This document shows positions 35,941 to 46,760 of a stretch of 64,000 nucleotides of DNA, in pieces. Both the position numbers and the translations under genes were made by a program. Source of the stretch: Ostrinia nubilalis (lineage: Eukaryota; Arthropoda; Insecta; Lepidoptera; Crambidae); NCBI RefSeq assembly GCF_963855985.1, contig NC_087119.1, positions 3,202,001 through 3,266,000 of the forward strand, given 5' to 3'. Each line of letters begins with the position of its first letter. Position 1 is the first letter of the stretch. Below the pieces are notes generated by a model. The model was not told where the DNA came from and made no database searches. It worked only from the letters and a program-made list of their open reading frames with translations.

Positions 35941-38082
35941 CGTAAATTTCTGGAAACCTGTAATACATATTAACTACACTTATACGCTAATATTTAGCAT
36001 TACATCATCAGGATGATGATGATAAGGTACCAAACCGACTTGCTCGCATGTCGAATTACATTTCAAAATTACACACCGCAGCAAAGTGCATGTACCTATA
36101 TCCTCGTACCGTATTATCATCTATTCGATTAGTGTCATATTAAAATAACGGTAAACTTATCTACAATAAACGGTAAACTTATCTACCGGCAAACGCTTAT
36201 TAAGACTCATTTATACCGATATTTATTTCGCGCCGAGAACACGCTCTTTTTACTTGCAAATATTAAAATATTGCGTTTGGCACACGTTGCATGCAAATTG
36301 CAAGTTGTACCGCCTTAACTGGAATATCGTTACATTGTACGATAACATATAGAAAATAATGTAATATGTGCCTACAGCTTAGTAAATAAACTAGCTTCGA
36401 TGCTCGGAATAGGATGTACCTATGCATGACATTCGGACTAATGTGCATTATGTGTAAACAATATTATTTTTAGGCGAAAGTGTTGCGGATAAACGATTTT
36501 AGTCACATGACTAAAATCCTACATAGGTAATACATCGCTTTTCCTATTAAGAAATGACATGAAATGTCCATCTGACATGAGTTATTAACCTTCTTCTTCT
36601 TCACCGGCCCCATGCATGGCGTTAATTAAGTGTTTCCACGTTTGCCAATGTTATGTGATCACATCTATCTACGAGTATGTGTGGAATATCCATAAAGTAA
36701 ATAAGGTATAAAAGGTTTCTATTAAATTAGGCCTCTCAAAATTATGTCACATGACGCAGTCAAAGTTTATTATTTTTTTGCTATTATCACACCTTTTACA
36801 ACAATGTAAGGTAAAACATGTACTCGTATGTTGTCCGTACTACAAACATTTAGTTCAAATGCCAAATATCATCGCTAATTAAATGTGCACTTTATAAATA
36901 CTTATTAAGCTGCGATGATCCCAAAACGAACAAATTTAAATTCTATTTAGTCCAGCTCACTCCTCGTTCTCCTTGGCCGTCTACTTTTTATGTACGGTCG
37001 CGAACACAAATTACCTTATTAAAATAACTTACTGTGTTTAATCATTCGATAATAAACACTTCAGGGAATGCTACACCCATGGTTTTACGATGGCGGATGT
37101 GGGGAAAAAGTCTTATTTCCTACAGTGTGAGAAATAAATACACATGACTTCCCACTGTTCATTTTTATGGCATGGCAAAAAGGGGTAAATCAACAACACT
37201 AGACTCGATAATTTTTCTAATTTAATATGTTTTGTTTGCATACTTACATAAGTTGTATTACTGTGAAATGAGTGAACGCCTTTTTGGCGCCATCTGTTGA
37301 AAAAGTTTGAGCTCCTTTAGAATAAATTATTATGCGTGCAGCTATAAAAAAAACTGTTATTGTGACGTCACAATGAGTGATGTAATTAAACAGATAACAA
37401 AGTAAATACCGGGAATTTATACAGTACCGTTATTACAATATAATAGTAAACATGCAAGCTTGCAAAAAATATGAATCATTACGTTACATCTTTACCGGTT
37501 TGTTAAGTAAGTGGTAATCAGTATAGGTAGTGTAAATAGTTTTTATACATATGTGAAATTGTTCACTTGTGCAACACGATGTTCAACCAGACAATTGAAT
37601 GATTAAACACGGTGTTTTCTCATATTCCATAAATCGTTTGTGTGAATATGTTAATAATGTAAATTATTATATTTTAAGCGGGCATGTATAATAATACTGT
37701 ATTAATATGAAAAATTGCTATATTGTCTCGCGCGGTGTCGTGATGAGCAATTAGTTATGCAATAAATAATAAAAACTATGCTCACGCAAATCTTCGATAA
37801 ATAATGTTTCTCTTTTAAAACGTTTCCTTGATTATCATGCATGTAGAGTGCAGATGGAACGCACTAAATTATATTTTATACACAAGATAATAATATGTTA
37901 AAAAACTTCTGATGAATTTATTAGGTAGATGATATAGGTATTCGTATGTGAAAGTAGCAATTCATTCTTAGTTAAACCTCAAGCATTTGCTTCAGCTTAA
38001 ACCTTGAGCCGTCTGGTTGACTGTCAAAATATCAGGATAATATGAAACGGTAATCACTATATTATACATTTTATAAAACGTA
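35941..38082. other. No recognisable feature
   Basis: AT-rich DNA without a defined element. No open frame over about 61 codons. Confidence 0.5.
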
Positions 38083-38437
38083 TAATGTTCTTTTGCTTGG
38101 CGTTCAGATGCTTGGCGTCTGCCTACAAGATCACAAAAGGAACGAGTGGATCAGAGAAAAGACGAAGATCAGCGACGTGGTGGAAGAGATTGAGAGCCGT
38201 AAATGGAGATGGGCAGGGCACATTGCACGGATGAACCAGGATCGCTGGGCCAGAAAGACCCTGGAGTGCAGACCCCGCAACAACACCCGCGGCAGGGGAA
38301 GACCGCCTAAACGATGGACAGACGATATCCGGCAGCAGGCTGGAGTGAACTGGATGCGTGTGGCCAGGGACAGAAATCGGTGGAGGGCAGGCTCGAAGGC
38401 AACCCAAAGGCTGACATAGATAGATAGATAGATAATG
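38083..38437 (+). pseudogene. 5'-truncated LINE, C-terminal coding segment and TAGA tail
   Basis: The frame 38093-38419 (108 codons) encodes a LINE C-terminal tail: MLGVCLQDHKRNEWIREKTK, then WRWAGHIARM, RGRGRPPKRWTDDIRQQAG and WMRVARDRNRWR. This region follows the RT domain in RTE-like LINEs and is not an enzyme by itself. It ends in a stop at 38417-38419 that merges into a (TAGA)n tract (38416-38435), presumably the retroposition tail. RT and endonuclease are absent, so it is a dead-on-arrival copy, but the frame is uninterrupted, which suggests a fairly recent insertion. Minus-strand frames here are shadows. Confidence 0.85.
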
Positions 38438-39151
38438 TTCTTACCAATTTGTAAAGACCTATCCTCTTTCTTAGTCAAGATTTGACCTCAATCGATTCAA
38501 ACGAAGGAACATACGTTACGGGTGATGACATTACCGATTCAAAGTTTTACTTAAGTAGTCACTTATAATCACTTTTAATCCCACCAGTACACGATCTCGA
38601 TCGAAACATCCAACATGGTTTTACACACATTTTAGTATCATTAGAGGTTCATATAAATAAAATATCTAGTCCGCCACGTACACTCGGCTACAGTGTTGCC
38701 CGTTTTATTTGGTTATATTCCAACCGCTTAACTTTAATTAAGCAATTTATATTCAAGTTGCACTGAAGAGTGGTTCTACTATATTATTTATTGCCTGAAT
38801 TAAAGCAGCGGTGTTACGTTTTGTTACGTTTTAATGTGCTACAGACTTGACTGGTGCCGCAGACGGGACAGAACGGCCAGTTTGTTAAAGAGTAAGTAGG
38901 TGTTATTAAATTCGTAATTATTCAGAACAGCTGTCAGGAACGGATCATTGTGGACGATTAGTTGTCTCTTTGTATTATAATAATGTACTTGCAAAACATG
39001 CTTTGTAACTAAAATTGCTCATTCAGAGTCATAGTAATCATGAATATCATGTACAGTTTGAATTTTAATCATTATTAGTTTTTAATGCCATTGATATTAA
39101 TTTTAATACTATTATTTTTAATGCGCGTCCATCTTCCCCTATGTAAAGTTA
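38438..39151. other. No recognisable feature
   Basis: Nothing with defined ends or coding signature seen. Confidence 0.5.
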
Positions 39152-39357
39152 TCTTACTAATATTATAAATGCGAAAGTTTGTATGGATGTCTGGATGTTA
39201 ACATGTTTGTTACTCTTTCACGCAAAAATACTGAACGGATTTTGATGAAACTACAGTATTATTGTTTATAACCCAGAATAACATAATATAGGCTATAATT
39301 TATGACGATCTGTGACAAACTAAATTTCACGCTGGTGAAGCCGCGGGCAAAAGCTAG
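39152..39357 (+). mobile_element. Non-autonomous Helitron-like element
   Basis: Starts 'tcttactaatattataaatg' and ends 'gccgcgggcaaaagctag', between A and T. Contains 'actgaacggattttgatgaa'. Length 206 bp; non-coding. Close relative of the copy at 32153 but without its microsatellite. Confidence 0.85.
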
Positions 39358-40143
39358 TAATTTATAAAGCTTCAACACTGAATAGCTTTCCATAGACTTC
39401 TTGAGGCTAGAGCGGTTGATCTTTAGCGACATTTGTTTCACACGTGGTCTCAATTCGATACATTATTCTGCCCCACTTGCGTAAATGAGTTGAGCTGGCT
39501 TTTATATTTGCGCTAGGCTGGTGCTGAATGTATGTCTCAATTTTTTAACATGAGAATATATTTTGTTGGATTTCGGGGCTTTTGTCTTAATTAATTAGTA
39601 CGTAAATAATAATAAAACTAATGCGTTTACATTAGTTTTATTGTGTCTGTGTGATTTATACAAAGATTTTGAAAGATAAAGCAAGAATAAATTTAACATG
39701 AAATTTATAATTAAATGTATAATATTATTTATTGCCACATATAAATGTGCAATATAAATAAGAGATGGATTGCGGTATTTTACATTACCCTTTATAGAGC
39801 AGCAACGTTTTTTGTAGAATTAGAATTTTTACTTTTTTATTTATTCGGGTTTGGCTGTCCATAAGTAACCAAAACCATTTAGGGAAAATTGTTGGTCGTT
39901 TTATTGGAAACTTATGACTGTTTAGGGAAAAAAATTGCTTATAAATCCAGATAAAATTTAAACAAATTTAATTAAAAACAGTATAAAACATTACAAACAG
40001 TTCATATTTGTAATCAAAGTGACTAAATGTACTAATAAAACTAAAATTACTCTTTTTTAGTCTTTAGTCCTTTAAAGTTTGAATCTCCACTGATATGCAT
40101 GTCAATTTCGTACCCTTCATCATTATTACTTGAAAATATTTCT
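39358..40143. other. No recognisable feature
   Basis: Ordinary AT-rich DNA upstream of the P-like element. Confidence 0.5.
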
Positions 40144-40150
40144 GTACTAC

Positions 40151-40574
40151 CAGGCCTGTTCATCTCCGCGAGTTTACATCGAAAACAAAACACGCACGAT
40201 GGCCCACCTACAGGATACTATTCAAGGCCTCACATATTAGCGAACATTGACTCAAGCACGCGTAATTCTTGTGTATGATGGAACAAAATAAAGAAAATAG
40301 TGGTACTAAATACTGTGCAGTATTTAACTGGCTAAATAATAATAAACACGCAGAATGTACTTTTTTAAGTTGCCTCAAGACACTGAGAGGTAAATAAGTA
40401 GTTAACATTATTCATGCTAAATCATGTATTTCCTCCGCCATTTTCCGCAGTTCGGCACCTCACGTCACATCATTTTACTGAAGTCAGCCCTATAGCTTCG
40501 GTGCAGTGCCGATCCCTGACGTTTGTCAACAAAATGGTGCTTGACTCTTGAGACACTCTTAATATTATTCTGTG
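40151..40574 (+). mobile_element. P-superfamily-like non-autonomous element, copy A
   Basis: Starts 'caggcctgttcatctccgcg' and ends 'attattctgtg'. The left flank gtactac (40144-40150) is nearly repeated on the right as gtacctac, an imperfect 7-bp TSD. Compared with copy D it lacks about 90 bp near the 3' end. It carries the THAP-like exon relic (40275-40397). Termini share only CA...TG. Classification as P-type rests on the THAP relic and the 7-bp TSDs of copies C and D. Confidence 0.75.
40275..40397 (+). pseudogene. THAP-like zinc-finger exon relic in P-like element
   Basis: From the tandem ATGs at 40275 and 40278 the frame encodes MEQNKENSGTKYCAVFN, then WLNNNKHAECTF, and stops at 40395-40397. 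'C-A-V-F-N-C' is the opening of a THAP domain (C-x2-4-C...), the DNA-binding head of P-element transposases. In copies B and D the second cysteine is kept (TGC); here it is TGG. In the +1 frame the next bases read KLPQDTER, a THAP-like FFKLP continuation, and 'gagag|gtaaataagt' looks like a splice donor at 40390. I infer this is the remains of exon 1, frameshifted, of a P-type transposase. All four family copies carry the region in some form. Confidence 0.55.
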
Positions 40575-41023
40575 GTACCTACTACTAATGGCACATCCAC
40601 CAGACGCTCTTCTAAGTCCTCGTGTATAAAGACGTTCACGTCCTTGCGTTTTTACAGGACCTCTGTGGGCTGAGTGTGAGTTAGTGAGCGCTTTTAAAAA
40701 TTGTATGACGATTTTAGTTTTTGATAGTCTCCCGCTAGGGGCGTTGAACACACCTTCATACATTTAATGTCAATTTTTTACGCGCACACTAGTGAGAAAC
40801 TCATACTCAGCCCTCTGTACGAATATTGCCCCATCATCTTGTTGAGTCGGTGACTGCTGGTGATATATGTAGGTATTCCAATCACCACTAATAGCTGGAG
40901 CTAAAGATTGACGTAGATGTTGTCCATGGCATCATGTAGAAAGTTACCTTCAACCGAAAATCTCCATAATGATGAAATTCAGAGGAAGGTTTTTCTCAGC
41001 AAATAAATGATTTTATTTATTTA
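40575..41023. other. No recognisable feature
   Basis: Spacer between P-like copy A and the Helitron-like fragment. A 97-codon minus frame (40470-40763) begins inside copy A and has no motif. Confidence 0.45.
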
Positions 41024-41235
41024 TCTTTACTAATATTATAAAGCTGAAGAATTTGTTTATTTGTTTACTTGAACGCGCTAATCTCAATAACTAGATACTG
41101 GTCCGATTTGAAATTTGTTTTTGTTGGAAAGCCCATTTGTCGCTGAAGGCTTTAGGCTATATATCATAACGCTAAGACCAATAGGAGCGGAGCACCAATG
41201 AAAAATAATTCCCATCAATGAAAAAATCGGGGATT
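41024..41235 (+). mobile_element. 3'-truncated Helitron-like element
   Basis: The 5' end 'tctttactaatattataaag' and the 'gaacgcgctaatctcaataa' core match the copies at 10411 and 46547, and the 'ggagcggagcaccaatgaaa' segment follows. The CTAG terminus is not found, so the 3' part is lost or diverged. Confidence 0.7.
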
Positions 41236-41702
41236 TTTTTCCTTTTGAAAGCTGCCGGTGCGTAAACGGTTAAAGTTTCGCAAAAATCATGTATGTCAGG
41301 ATTATTCTTCTTTAAATGTTTTAAAAAAAAGTCCGCGATTGCATAATAATAATATTAAAAATCTGACTTCACTTCATTTATTACTTGCGCCCGTTCTGGG
41401 AATACTCATTTATGCAATAATGTCGATTATATCAATGCAAGTTCATATAAATTATGAGCAACCTTGTCAGGTGGTTACAGCCGCCATACTAATTTCGCTT
41501 CTGCCTTATAAAGGGTAGCATGGCAATTACGTTTTTGCATTTTAAGATGAGTTTGATATATAGTACTTGTTTCGTATAATATTATGCGATGTATTATGAT
41601 AATTATTATGATAATTAAGGTAAGTGCAGGTAATTACGACAGGTACCCAATACTCGTCACATTTTATAAAAACGCTTGTTAAAATTTTCCACCAACGTTA
41701 AA
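41236..41702. other. No recognisable feature
   Basis: A plus-strand frame of 86 codons (41258-41518) has no motif. The rest is AT-rich. Confidence 0.45.
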
Positions 41703-42198
41703 CCGCAGAATAATAAAATATGTACTACGTACAGAAGTTTTACTTCGCGAAGGTATTTAAAAAAATAATAATAATAACAATTTGGTGTAATTTAGCCTGT
41801 CTCAAGAATCAAGCACCATTTTGTGAACAAACGTCAGTGATTGAGTTGACTTCGGTAAAATTATGTGACGTGAGGTGCCAAACTGCGGAAAATGGCGGAG
41901 GAAATACATGATTAAGCATGAATTAACATGAATAATATTAACTACTTATTTATCTCTCAGTGTCTTGAGGCAACTTAAAAAAGTACATTCTGTCTTTTTA
42001 TTATTATTTAGGCAGTTAAATACTGCACAGTATTTAGTACACCATTTTCTTTATTTTCTTCCATCATACACAAGAATACGCGTGCATGAGTCAATGTTCG
42101 CTCGTATCGTATGTGAGGCCTTGTTGAATAGTATCCTGTAGGTGAGCCATGGTGCGTGTTTTGTTTTCGATGTAAACTCGCGGAGATGTACAGGCCTG
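41703..42198 (-). mobile_element. P-superfamily-like non-autonomous element, copy B (inverted)
   Basis: Inverted relative to copy A. The minus-strand start is 'caggcctgtacatctccgcg' (from 42198) and the end 'ttattattctgcgg' (to 41703). Flanks share gttaa, a partial TSD. The THAP-like exon relic keeps CAVFNC on the minus strand. Copies A and B face each other across about 1.1 kb and could pair as a large stem-loop. Confidence 0.75.
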
Positions 42199-42399
42199 GT
42201 TAAACCTAAAATCTTTTATGGCACAATATTTTTGGGATTTTAATACGAGGGCTGTCTTTTAAGTCGTGTTTATTTGCCATCCTCCCGCGATTTAAAAAAA
42301 AAAACAAATTAGCATTTTCATGTTATTGAATTTACGAATGGAAAAATAAAAAGTTTGTTCTGAATGGTCGAATAGTTTTATTGCATCGTCTATACAAAA

Positions 42400-42840
42400 T
42401 TGACGTCTATTGCAAAACTTTTCAGTTAACAATTTCTTTAAATAATTCGCGCAGTGAGTCACGGGGGCCAAGACAATAAATTGCACGTACCTACTGCTCT
42501 TTTTTGTAGGACAAAGATAAGTTCATATGTCAGCAGCGGAACCCCAGAGTAAAATGCCATACGACATTATAATAATAATCTTGCCGTTGCAATATCAGTT
42601 GGAAGCCTTATTTACTTACGGCAAAAGCTGCAGAACTGAGCCTTCCTGGCAAGGCATATGAGGACCCCATTGCAGTTTACATTCTAATGCAACTCCTAGG
42701 AATATTGTCGAGTTTACTGCATCTATGCGATCATCTACGATAAAATCATGAGTGCTTACCTGCCTTACATTGGGCAAAGTAAAAGTACATTTAGTTTTTT
42801 TTTGCGTTCGCTTTACGTGTCTCACGTTTCCATTACACAC
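42400..42840 (-). pseudogene. Jockey/CR1-like LINE reverse transcriptase relic
   Basis: The minus-strand frame 42616-42840 encodes VRQVSTHDFIVDDRIDAVNS then TIFLGVALECKLQWGPHM, the thumb-proximal part of Jockey/CR1-like RTs. After frameshifts, further pieces appear downstream: MSYGILLWGSAADI (about 42530-42575), IFVLQKRAV and LGPRDSL-like sequence to about 42450. Catalytic motifs are upstream and absent. Several frameshifts and stops make it dead. The order of conserved blocks supports a single decayed copy. Confidence 0.75.
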
Positions 42841-43190
42841 TGATTAAGAGCTTACAGAGGTATTCAGGACAAAAAGAAGTCGTTTCCCGAAAACCCAGCC
42901 GAGTTGGGTCTCTTTCTAGAAGTTGGCCCTACCTACTCATAACTAGAAGTTTGGTTAGGTACACCTACATATATCTACGACATGAATTTACCCATCAGGG
43001 TATACAATTCTTTATTAATGGTTTTGTCGCCTTTTTTGAAGAAGGGTACTACCACACTTCGATACCAATTACAATGACATCAGCGTTTGTCTCTCATGTG
43101 AAACAGAGTAGAAAAGATCCTCAAGAACAGGTGTTCTGCCGTGCCGTGCTCAGCCGTGTCTCCAATATTTATTACCCGGTGTCATAATGT
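42841..43190. other. No recognisable feature
   Basis: Between two minus-strand LINE copies. A 78-codon plus frame (42951-43187) has no motif. Confidence 0.45.
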
Positions 43191-43192
43191 TT

Positions 43193-44690
43193 TAAAAAAA
43201 AAAAAAAATTCATTTATTTCAGGCCAGAGCCCATAAAATTTCAATAATAATAATAATTGCATTAAATAATTCAAATCAAATTAAAATCAAATGAAATCAA
43301 TAAAAATAATAATAATGGACAAATAAATTAAATTAAAAAAAAATTAAATTAAATTAAAAATTAAATTGAAAATTAAATTAAACATTAAAATAATAATAAA
43401 TAAAATTACAATCTAGATTCAATTCAAATACCTGCCTCCCTGTGGGACACCCGGCACCTGCACTTGAGTTTGCACCCAGTGTCGCACAAGGGGGCAGTCT
43501 GGCTTATTGCTTAGAACTTTCAGGATGCTATTGGTGCTCCCACGCGTGCGGAGCATCAGCGATGCAATACGTCGCCGCAACACCGTGTAAAAACCGTCTG
43601 TGTGCGCATGTGCAAACATCGCCGACGCACCACAGTAGCGCGGGAGCCCCACCAGCACCCTGAAAGCATTATTATATTGCACGCGGAGCGCGTTGATAGC
43701 CCGCTGCGTGTAGCTGACCCACAGATTGCACGTGTACAATGTTTGGCAAAAGGCTTTAAAGAGAGTTATCTTTACTCCTGTGCTACATCGCGCGAATCTG
43801 CGTGCCAACATATTACAGCGGACTGCCATCGCCCTCCTCTCCCTTTCGATGTCACCATCGTCTTTTAAATTCTCGGTAACCACATGGCCGAGATATTTAA
43901 ACTCTTTCACCCTCGTCAGAGCGACGCTATTAAGTAGCACACTTGGCACATCTTCCAGCTTGCGACCCTTGGCTTGAAAGATCAAGAGCTCACTCTTTTT
44001 AACGTTGTACAGGAGGCCATGGGTCATCGCATACTGCTCACAAACACCAATTAGCCTTCTGAGAGCGGCGATTGATGGGCTGAGCAACACCATGTCATCT
44101 GCATAGCTAATGCTATTGATGCAATGACCATCAATCGAGCAGCCGACTCCTGTGTTGCTCAGTTCAACAATCAACCGATTCACATACAAGTTAAAAAGTG
44201 AAGGAGACGTTAACCCCCCCTGTCTCACTCCACATTCCAACCTATACTCATCAGAAAGCTCACCAAGCCACCTGACCTGGTTTGTTTGGTGGTCATACCA
44301 ATATTTGAGGACATTGACTAAACCACTCGGCATACCAGTATCATTTAATTTACGCCACAGAATGTCATAGTTAACCAGGTCAAATGCCTTAGTGAGATCA
44401 AGAAATGCTGCATAAACAGGTGTGTTCCTATCGGTGTAGTACCTAACAACCTGCTTGAGAGACATAATCGCGCATTCAGTGGATAGTCCGGGTCTGAAGC
44501 CGAACTGAGCGTCATGTAGATGGAGATGTTCTTTAAGTTGTCTCTCAAGCAGGCCGTCAAGAATCTTTGATGTGGTTGTAGCCAATGAGATCGGGCGGTA
44601 GTTGCACTTGTCAGAGGTATCCCCTGTTTTGTTTTTAATTATAGGCACCACCACCGTCCTCATTAGTTTCGAGTTTTAGCAATTCAAGAG
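43193..44690 (-). mobile_element. 5'-truncated non-LTR retrotransposon
   Basis: The element comprises the RT coding frame (43419-44663), an AT-rich 3' UTR of TTTAATTTAA/TTATTATTA wording, then 'ctctggcctgaaataaatga' and a T-run at about 43193-43210. 'ggcctgaaataaatga' before the terminus is familiar from CR1-like insect LINEs. The endonuclease part is missing, with sequence similarity fading just upstream of 44690, so it is a truncated copy. Confidence 0.8.
43419..44663 (-). CDS. LINE reverse transcriptase (partial, frame intact)
   Basis: A 414-residue uninterrupted frame covers an RT domain and C-terminal region of a non-LTR retrotransposon, the enzyme that copies element RNA into DNA at a nicked chromosomal target. 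Visible motifs: VVVPIIKNKTGD (residues 4-15), NYRPISL (21-27), FGFRPG (54-59), motif A FLDLTKAFD with D89, GVRQGGLTSP (145-154), and motif C YADD (187-190) whose two aspartates complete the catalytic triad; EFKYLGHV follows. A basic C-terminal stretch with RRRIASLMLRTRG is near the end. The methionine used as start is arbitrary because the element is 5'-truncated: an in-frame TAA lies a few codons upstream and the apurinic-like endonuclease is missing. The intact frame suggests recent insertion. Clade (CR1/L2-like) is uncertain. Confidence 0.9.
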   Translation of the reverse strand: MRTVVVPIIKNKTGDTSDKCNYRPISLATTTSKILDGLLERQLKEHLHLHDAQFGFRPGLSTECAIMSLKQVVRYYTDRNTPVYAAFLDLTKAFDLVNYDILWRKLNDTGMPSGLVNVLKYWYDHQTNQVRWLGELSDEYRLECGVRQGGLTSPSLFNLYVNRLIVELSNTGVGCSIDGHCINSISYADDMVLLSPSIAALRRLIGVCEQYAMTHGLLYNVKKSELLIFQAKGRKLEDVPSVLLNSVALTRVKEFKYLGHVVTENLKDDGDIERERRAMAVRCNMLARRFARCSTGVKITLFKAFCQTLYTCNLWVSYTQRAINALRVQYNNAFRVLVGLPRYCGASAMFAHAHTDGFYTVLRRRIASLMLRTRGSTNSILKVLSNKPDCPLVRHWVQTQVQVPGVPQGGRYLN

Positions 44691-44834
44691 TTATTACAAG
44701 TACGTACTTTTTCTCACGTTGACATCCCGTTTTATGCAGAACCCGATTTAGGAGTAGTACTATAAGTATTTTCATACGAACATCCTGTTTGCAGTGTCGA
44801 GCAAAAAACCGATAGAAAATTAAGCTCTCAAAAA

Positions 44835-45190
44835 TATAAACTAATCCGTCGGGCTATGTCAGCGAAAGATCTCCTCATTCCTGATTCGATCTCGTAAAGA
44901 AACACCGAGCATTGTCCTTTCCATAGCACGCTGTGCAATTTTGAGCTTATCTGTAAGACCTATAATGAGAGGCCACGTTTACAAGTCGTATGGCCATACC
45001 ATATCTGGTAACACACACTGATTGAAGACTTTCGTCTTTAGGCACTGTGGAAGATACTGACGAGCTGATAAAGGTAGCAGGAAGGCGCTGGATGCAGGCC
45101 GCCGTCAACCGACTACTGTGGAAATCATTGGGAGAGGCCTATATTCAGCAGATAAAGACGTCATAGCCTAGGGCTGAAATGATGATGAAG
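44835..45190. pseudogene. RTE-type LINE end with inverted 5' half (twin-priming structure)
   Basis: On the minus strand, about 45063 down to 44865, the frame gives ARQYLPQCLKTKVFNQCVLP and then, after frame damage, KLKIAQRAMERTMLGV and SLRDRIRNEE. Immediately after, on the plus strand from about 45055, comes ELIKVAGRRWMQAAVNR, 'ggaaatcattgggagaggcc' and a GATGATGAAG end. Both parts belong to the same RTE-type protein, the inverted part lying upstream of the other in an intact element. Adjacent halves in opposite orientation are what twin priming during LINE insertion produces. Confidence 0.75.
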
Positions 45191-45456
45191 AATCACAATT
45201 ATTGAAGTAATTTTAAAGAGCAGGGCTTCATACAAAAAAGCTGTCAAAATCGCTTCGACTTCGAGATTAGCAAAATCGTTAAGAATTTCTATTTTATATG
45301 AATAACAAAAAATATTGAGAATAAGATTTTTATAATATTCATTACTAGTCCAGTAGAATTAGCTTTTAAATCGGAAATAATTCCTAAAAAATATTTTATT
45401 GCTTTAATGGCTTCATTGGTTGCCCATTAAGACTCTCCTAAGTTTTCGACTTCGAC
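45191..45456. other. No recognisable feature
   Basis: Short AT-rich interval between the LINE relic and the large inverted repeat. Confidence 0.45.
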
Positions 45457-46067
45457 GGAGTTGTACTTAAGCGGTGGGGGCCCCCGAAAGGGGCGTTTTT
45501 TCGGTTTTCCGGTTATACCGCGTAAAGGACTTACCCTATCGAAAAGTGGTCTTCATAACGGTTAAAGGGCACTTAATCCTGCATTGAAAAAGATCAAATT
45601 CATATGTTTTGGACAAACCTTTCTCGCGCTAAAGTTCGGCAAAGTAGAAAATATACGTATAATTAATGACCCTCTCCACGTCCAATGGCTTGTTACCCAC
45701 AGGCTTCCAAGTCTTGAAAAGGGCCACCTCAACCAGTGTAACCCTATCAAGGCTTACGACCTGAATGCGCTTATCCTTGTTCGTCCTAGCCGTTCCTTAA
45801 CTGCGGTTGGTGCACCTCTTCCTTGCAGCCTCCTGCACGACTACGTTGCCTAGCCGTATGCCTGGTCCAAGGTTTGACGCCAAAAAATCAACGACAACAG
45901 ATTCATATTTTTGGACTACCCGTTCTCATACTAATGCTCATCGAAGTTGTATAAATTTTACAAATTTATGAAAATCTAGCCGTGATTTCGCATGTGCGGA
46001 AATGTTTTCATCATTTTCCCCGTTTTCGCAACACTTGTCAGTGATGCTCACTAATATTAGTACTAAT

Positions 46068-46257
46068 AACACTAATATTATAAGTAAATGCAATAGTTTG
46101 TATGTTTTCTTGTAACTTAATCACACAAAAACGGCTGAACAGTTTCGAATAAAGGTCATACATAGCCACCCAACTTTTTATCTCGAAAAAAGAACAGGAA
46201 ACTGAAACGGGCCTGCTTACCAAGATATACGCGGACGAAGTCGCGACTGAAAGTTAG
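46068..46257 (+). mobile_element. Helitron-like element, decayed
   Basis: Contains 'actaatattataagtaaatg' near its start, 'aaaacggctgaacag' and 'gcggacgaagtcgcgactga' followed by GTTAG, a mutated CTAG end. It lies in the spacer of the large inverted repeat. Confidence 0.6.
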
Positions 46258-46343
46258 TAGGTATGTTAGACAAATTATACAACACAGTACTATATTACTA
46301 TGTAAATTACACGTGCACTAAGACACTAAGATATTATTAATAA

Positions 46344-46542
46344 TCTATATATATAAAAGAAAGTCGTGTTAGTTACTCCACTTATAACTCAAGAACGGCT
46401 GAACCGATTTAGCTGAAAATTGTCAGGGAGGTAGTTTAGAGCCAGGAGACGGACATAGGATACTTTTTATCCCGTTCGAAATAAAAAAAAGTCTGCTTAT
46501 TTATTGCCATTAAGGCGGAACAAAGTTCGCCGGGTCAGCTAG
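46344..46542 (+). mobile_element. Helitron-like element
   Basis: Starts 'tctatatatataaaagaaag' and ends 'ttcgccgggtcagctag', between A and T. The 'aactcaagaacggctgaacc' core and 'gccaggagacggacatagga' are typical of this second Helitron subfamily. 199 bp; non-coding. Confidence 0.85.
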
Positions 46543-46546
46543 TACT

Positions 46547-46760
46547 AATATAGTATTACTTATAAACGCTGAAGAGTTTCTTTGTTTAATTGGTTGAACG
46601 CGCTAATCTCAGGAACTACTGGTTTGATTTGAATAGTTCTTTTTGTGTTGAATAAGCCCATAAATCGAGGATGGCTATAGGATTATAGGCTATTACACTA
46701 CAAGTTACAACCAATAGGATCAGAGCGTCACTGACAAGTGTTGCGAAAACGGGGAAAAAT
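46547..46760 (+). mobile_element. Helitron-like fragment merging into the inverted repeat
   Basis: Begins only a few bases after the previous element. 'ttgaacgcgctaatctcagg' and 'aaccaataggatcagagcg' match the copies at 10411 and 41024. The following 'tgttgcgaaaacggggaaaa' continues the same family but is also the inner edge of the right arm, so the inverted duplication included part of a Helitron. Confidence 0.7.

Noticed and set aside
38123..38478. Minus-strand frames of 94 and 115 codons
   Set aside because: They are antisense to the LINE C-terminal frame, which has the recognisable motifs.
42236..42290. Possible mariner terminus ('tacgagggctgtcttttaag')
   Set aside because: No partner end or TA-flanked right terminus was found, so it is at best a solo fragment and may be chance.
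43442..44370. Plus-strand frames of 72-88 codons
   Set aside because: They are antisense shadows of the LINE reverse transcriptase.
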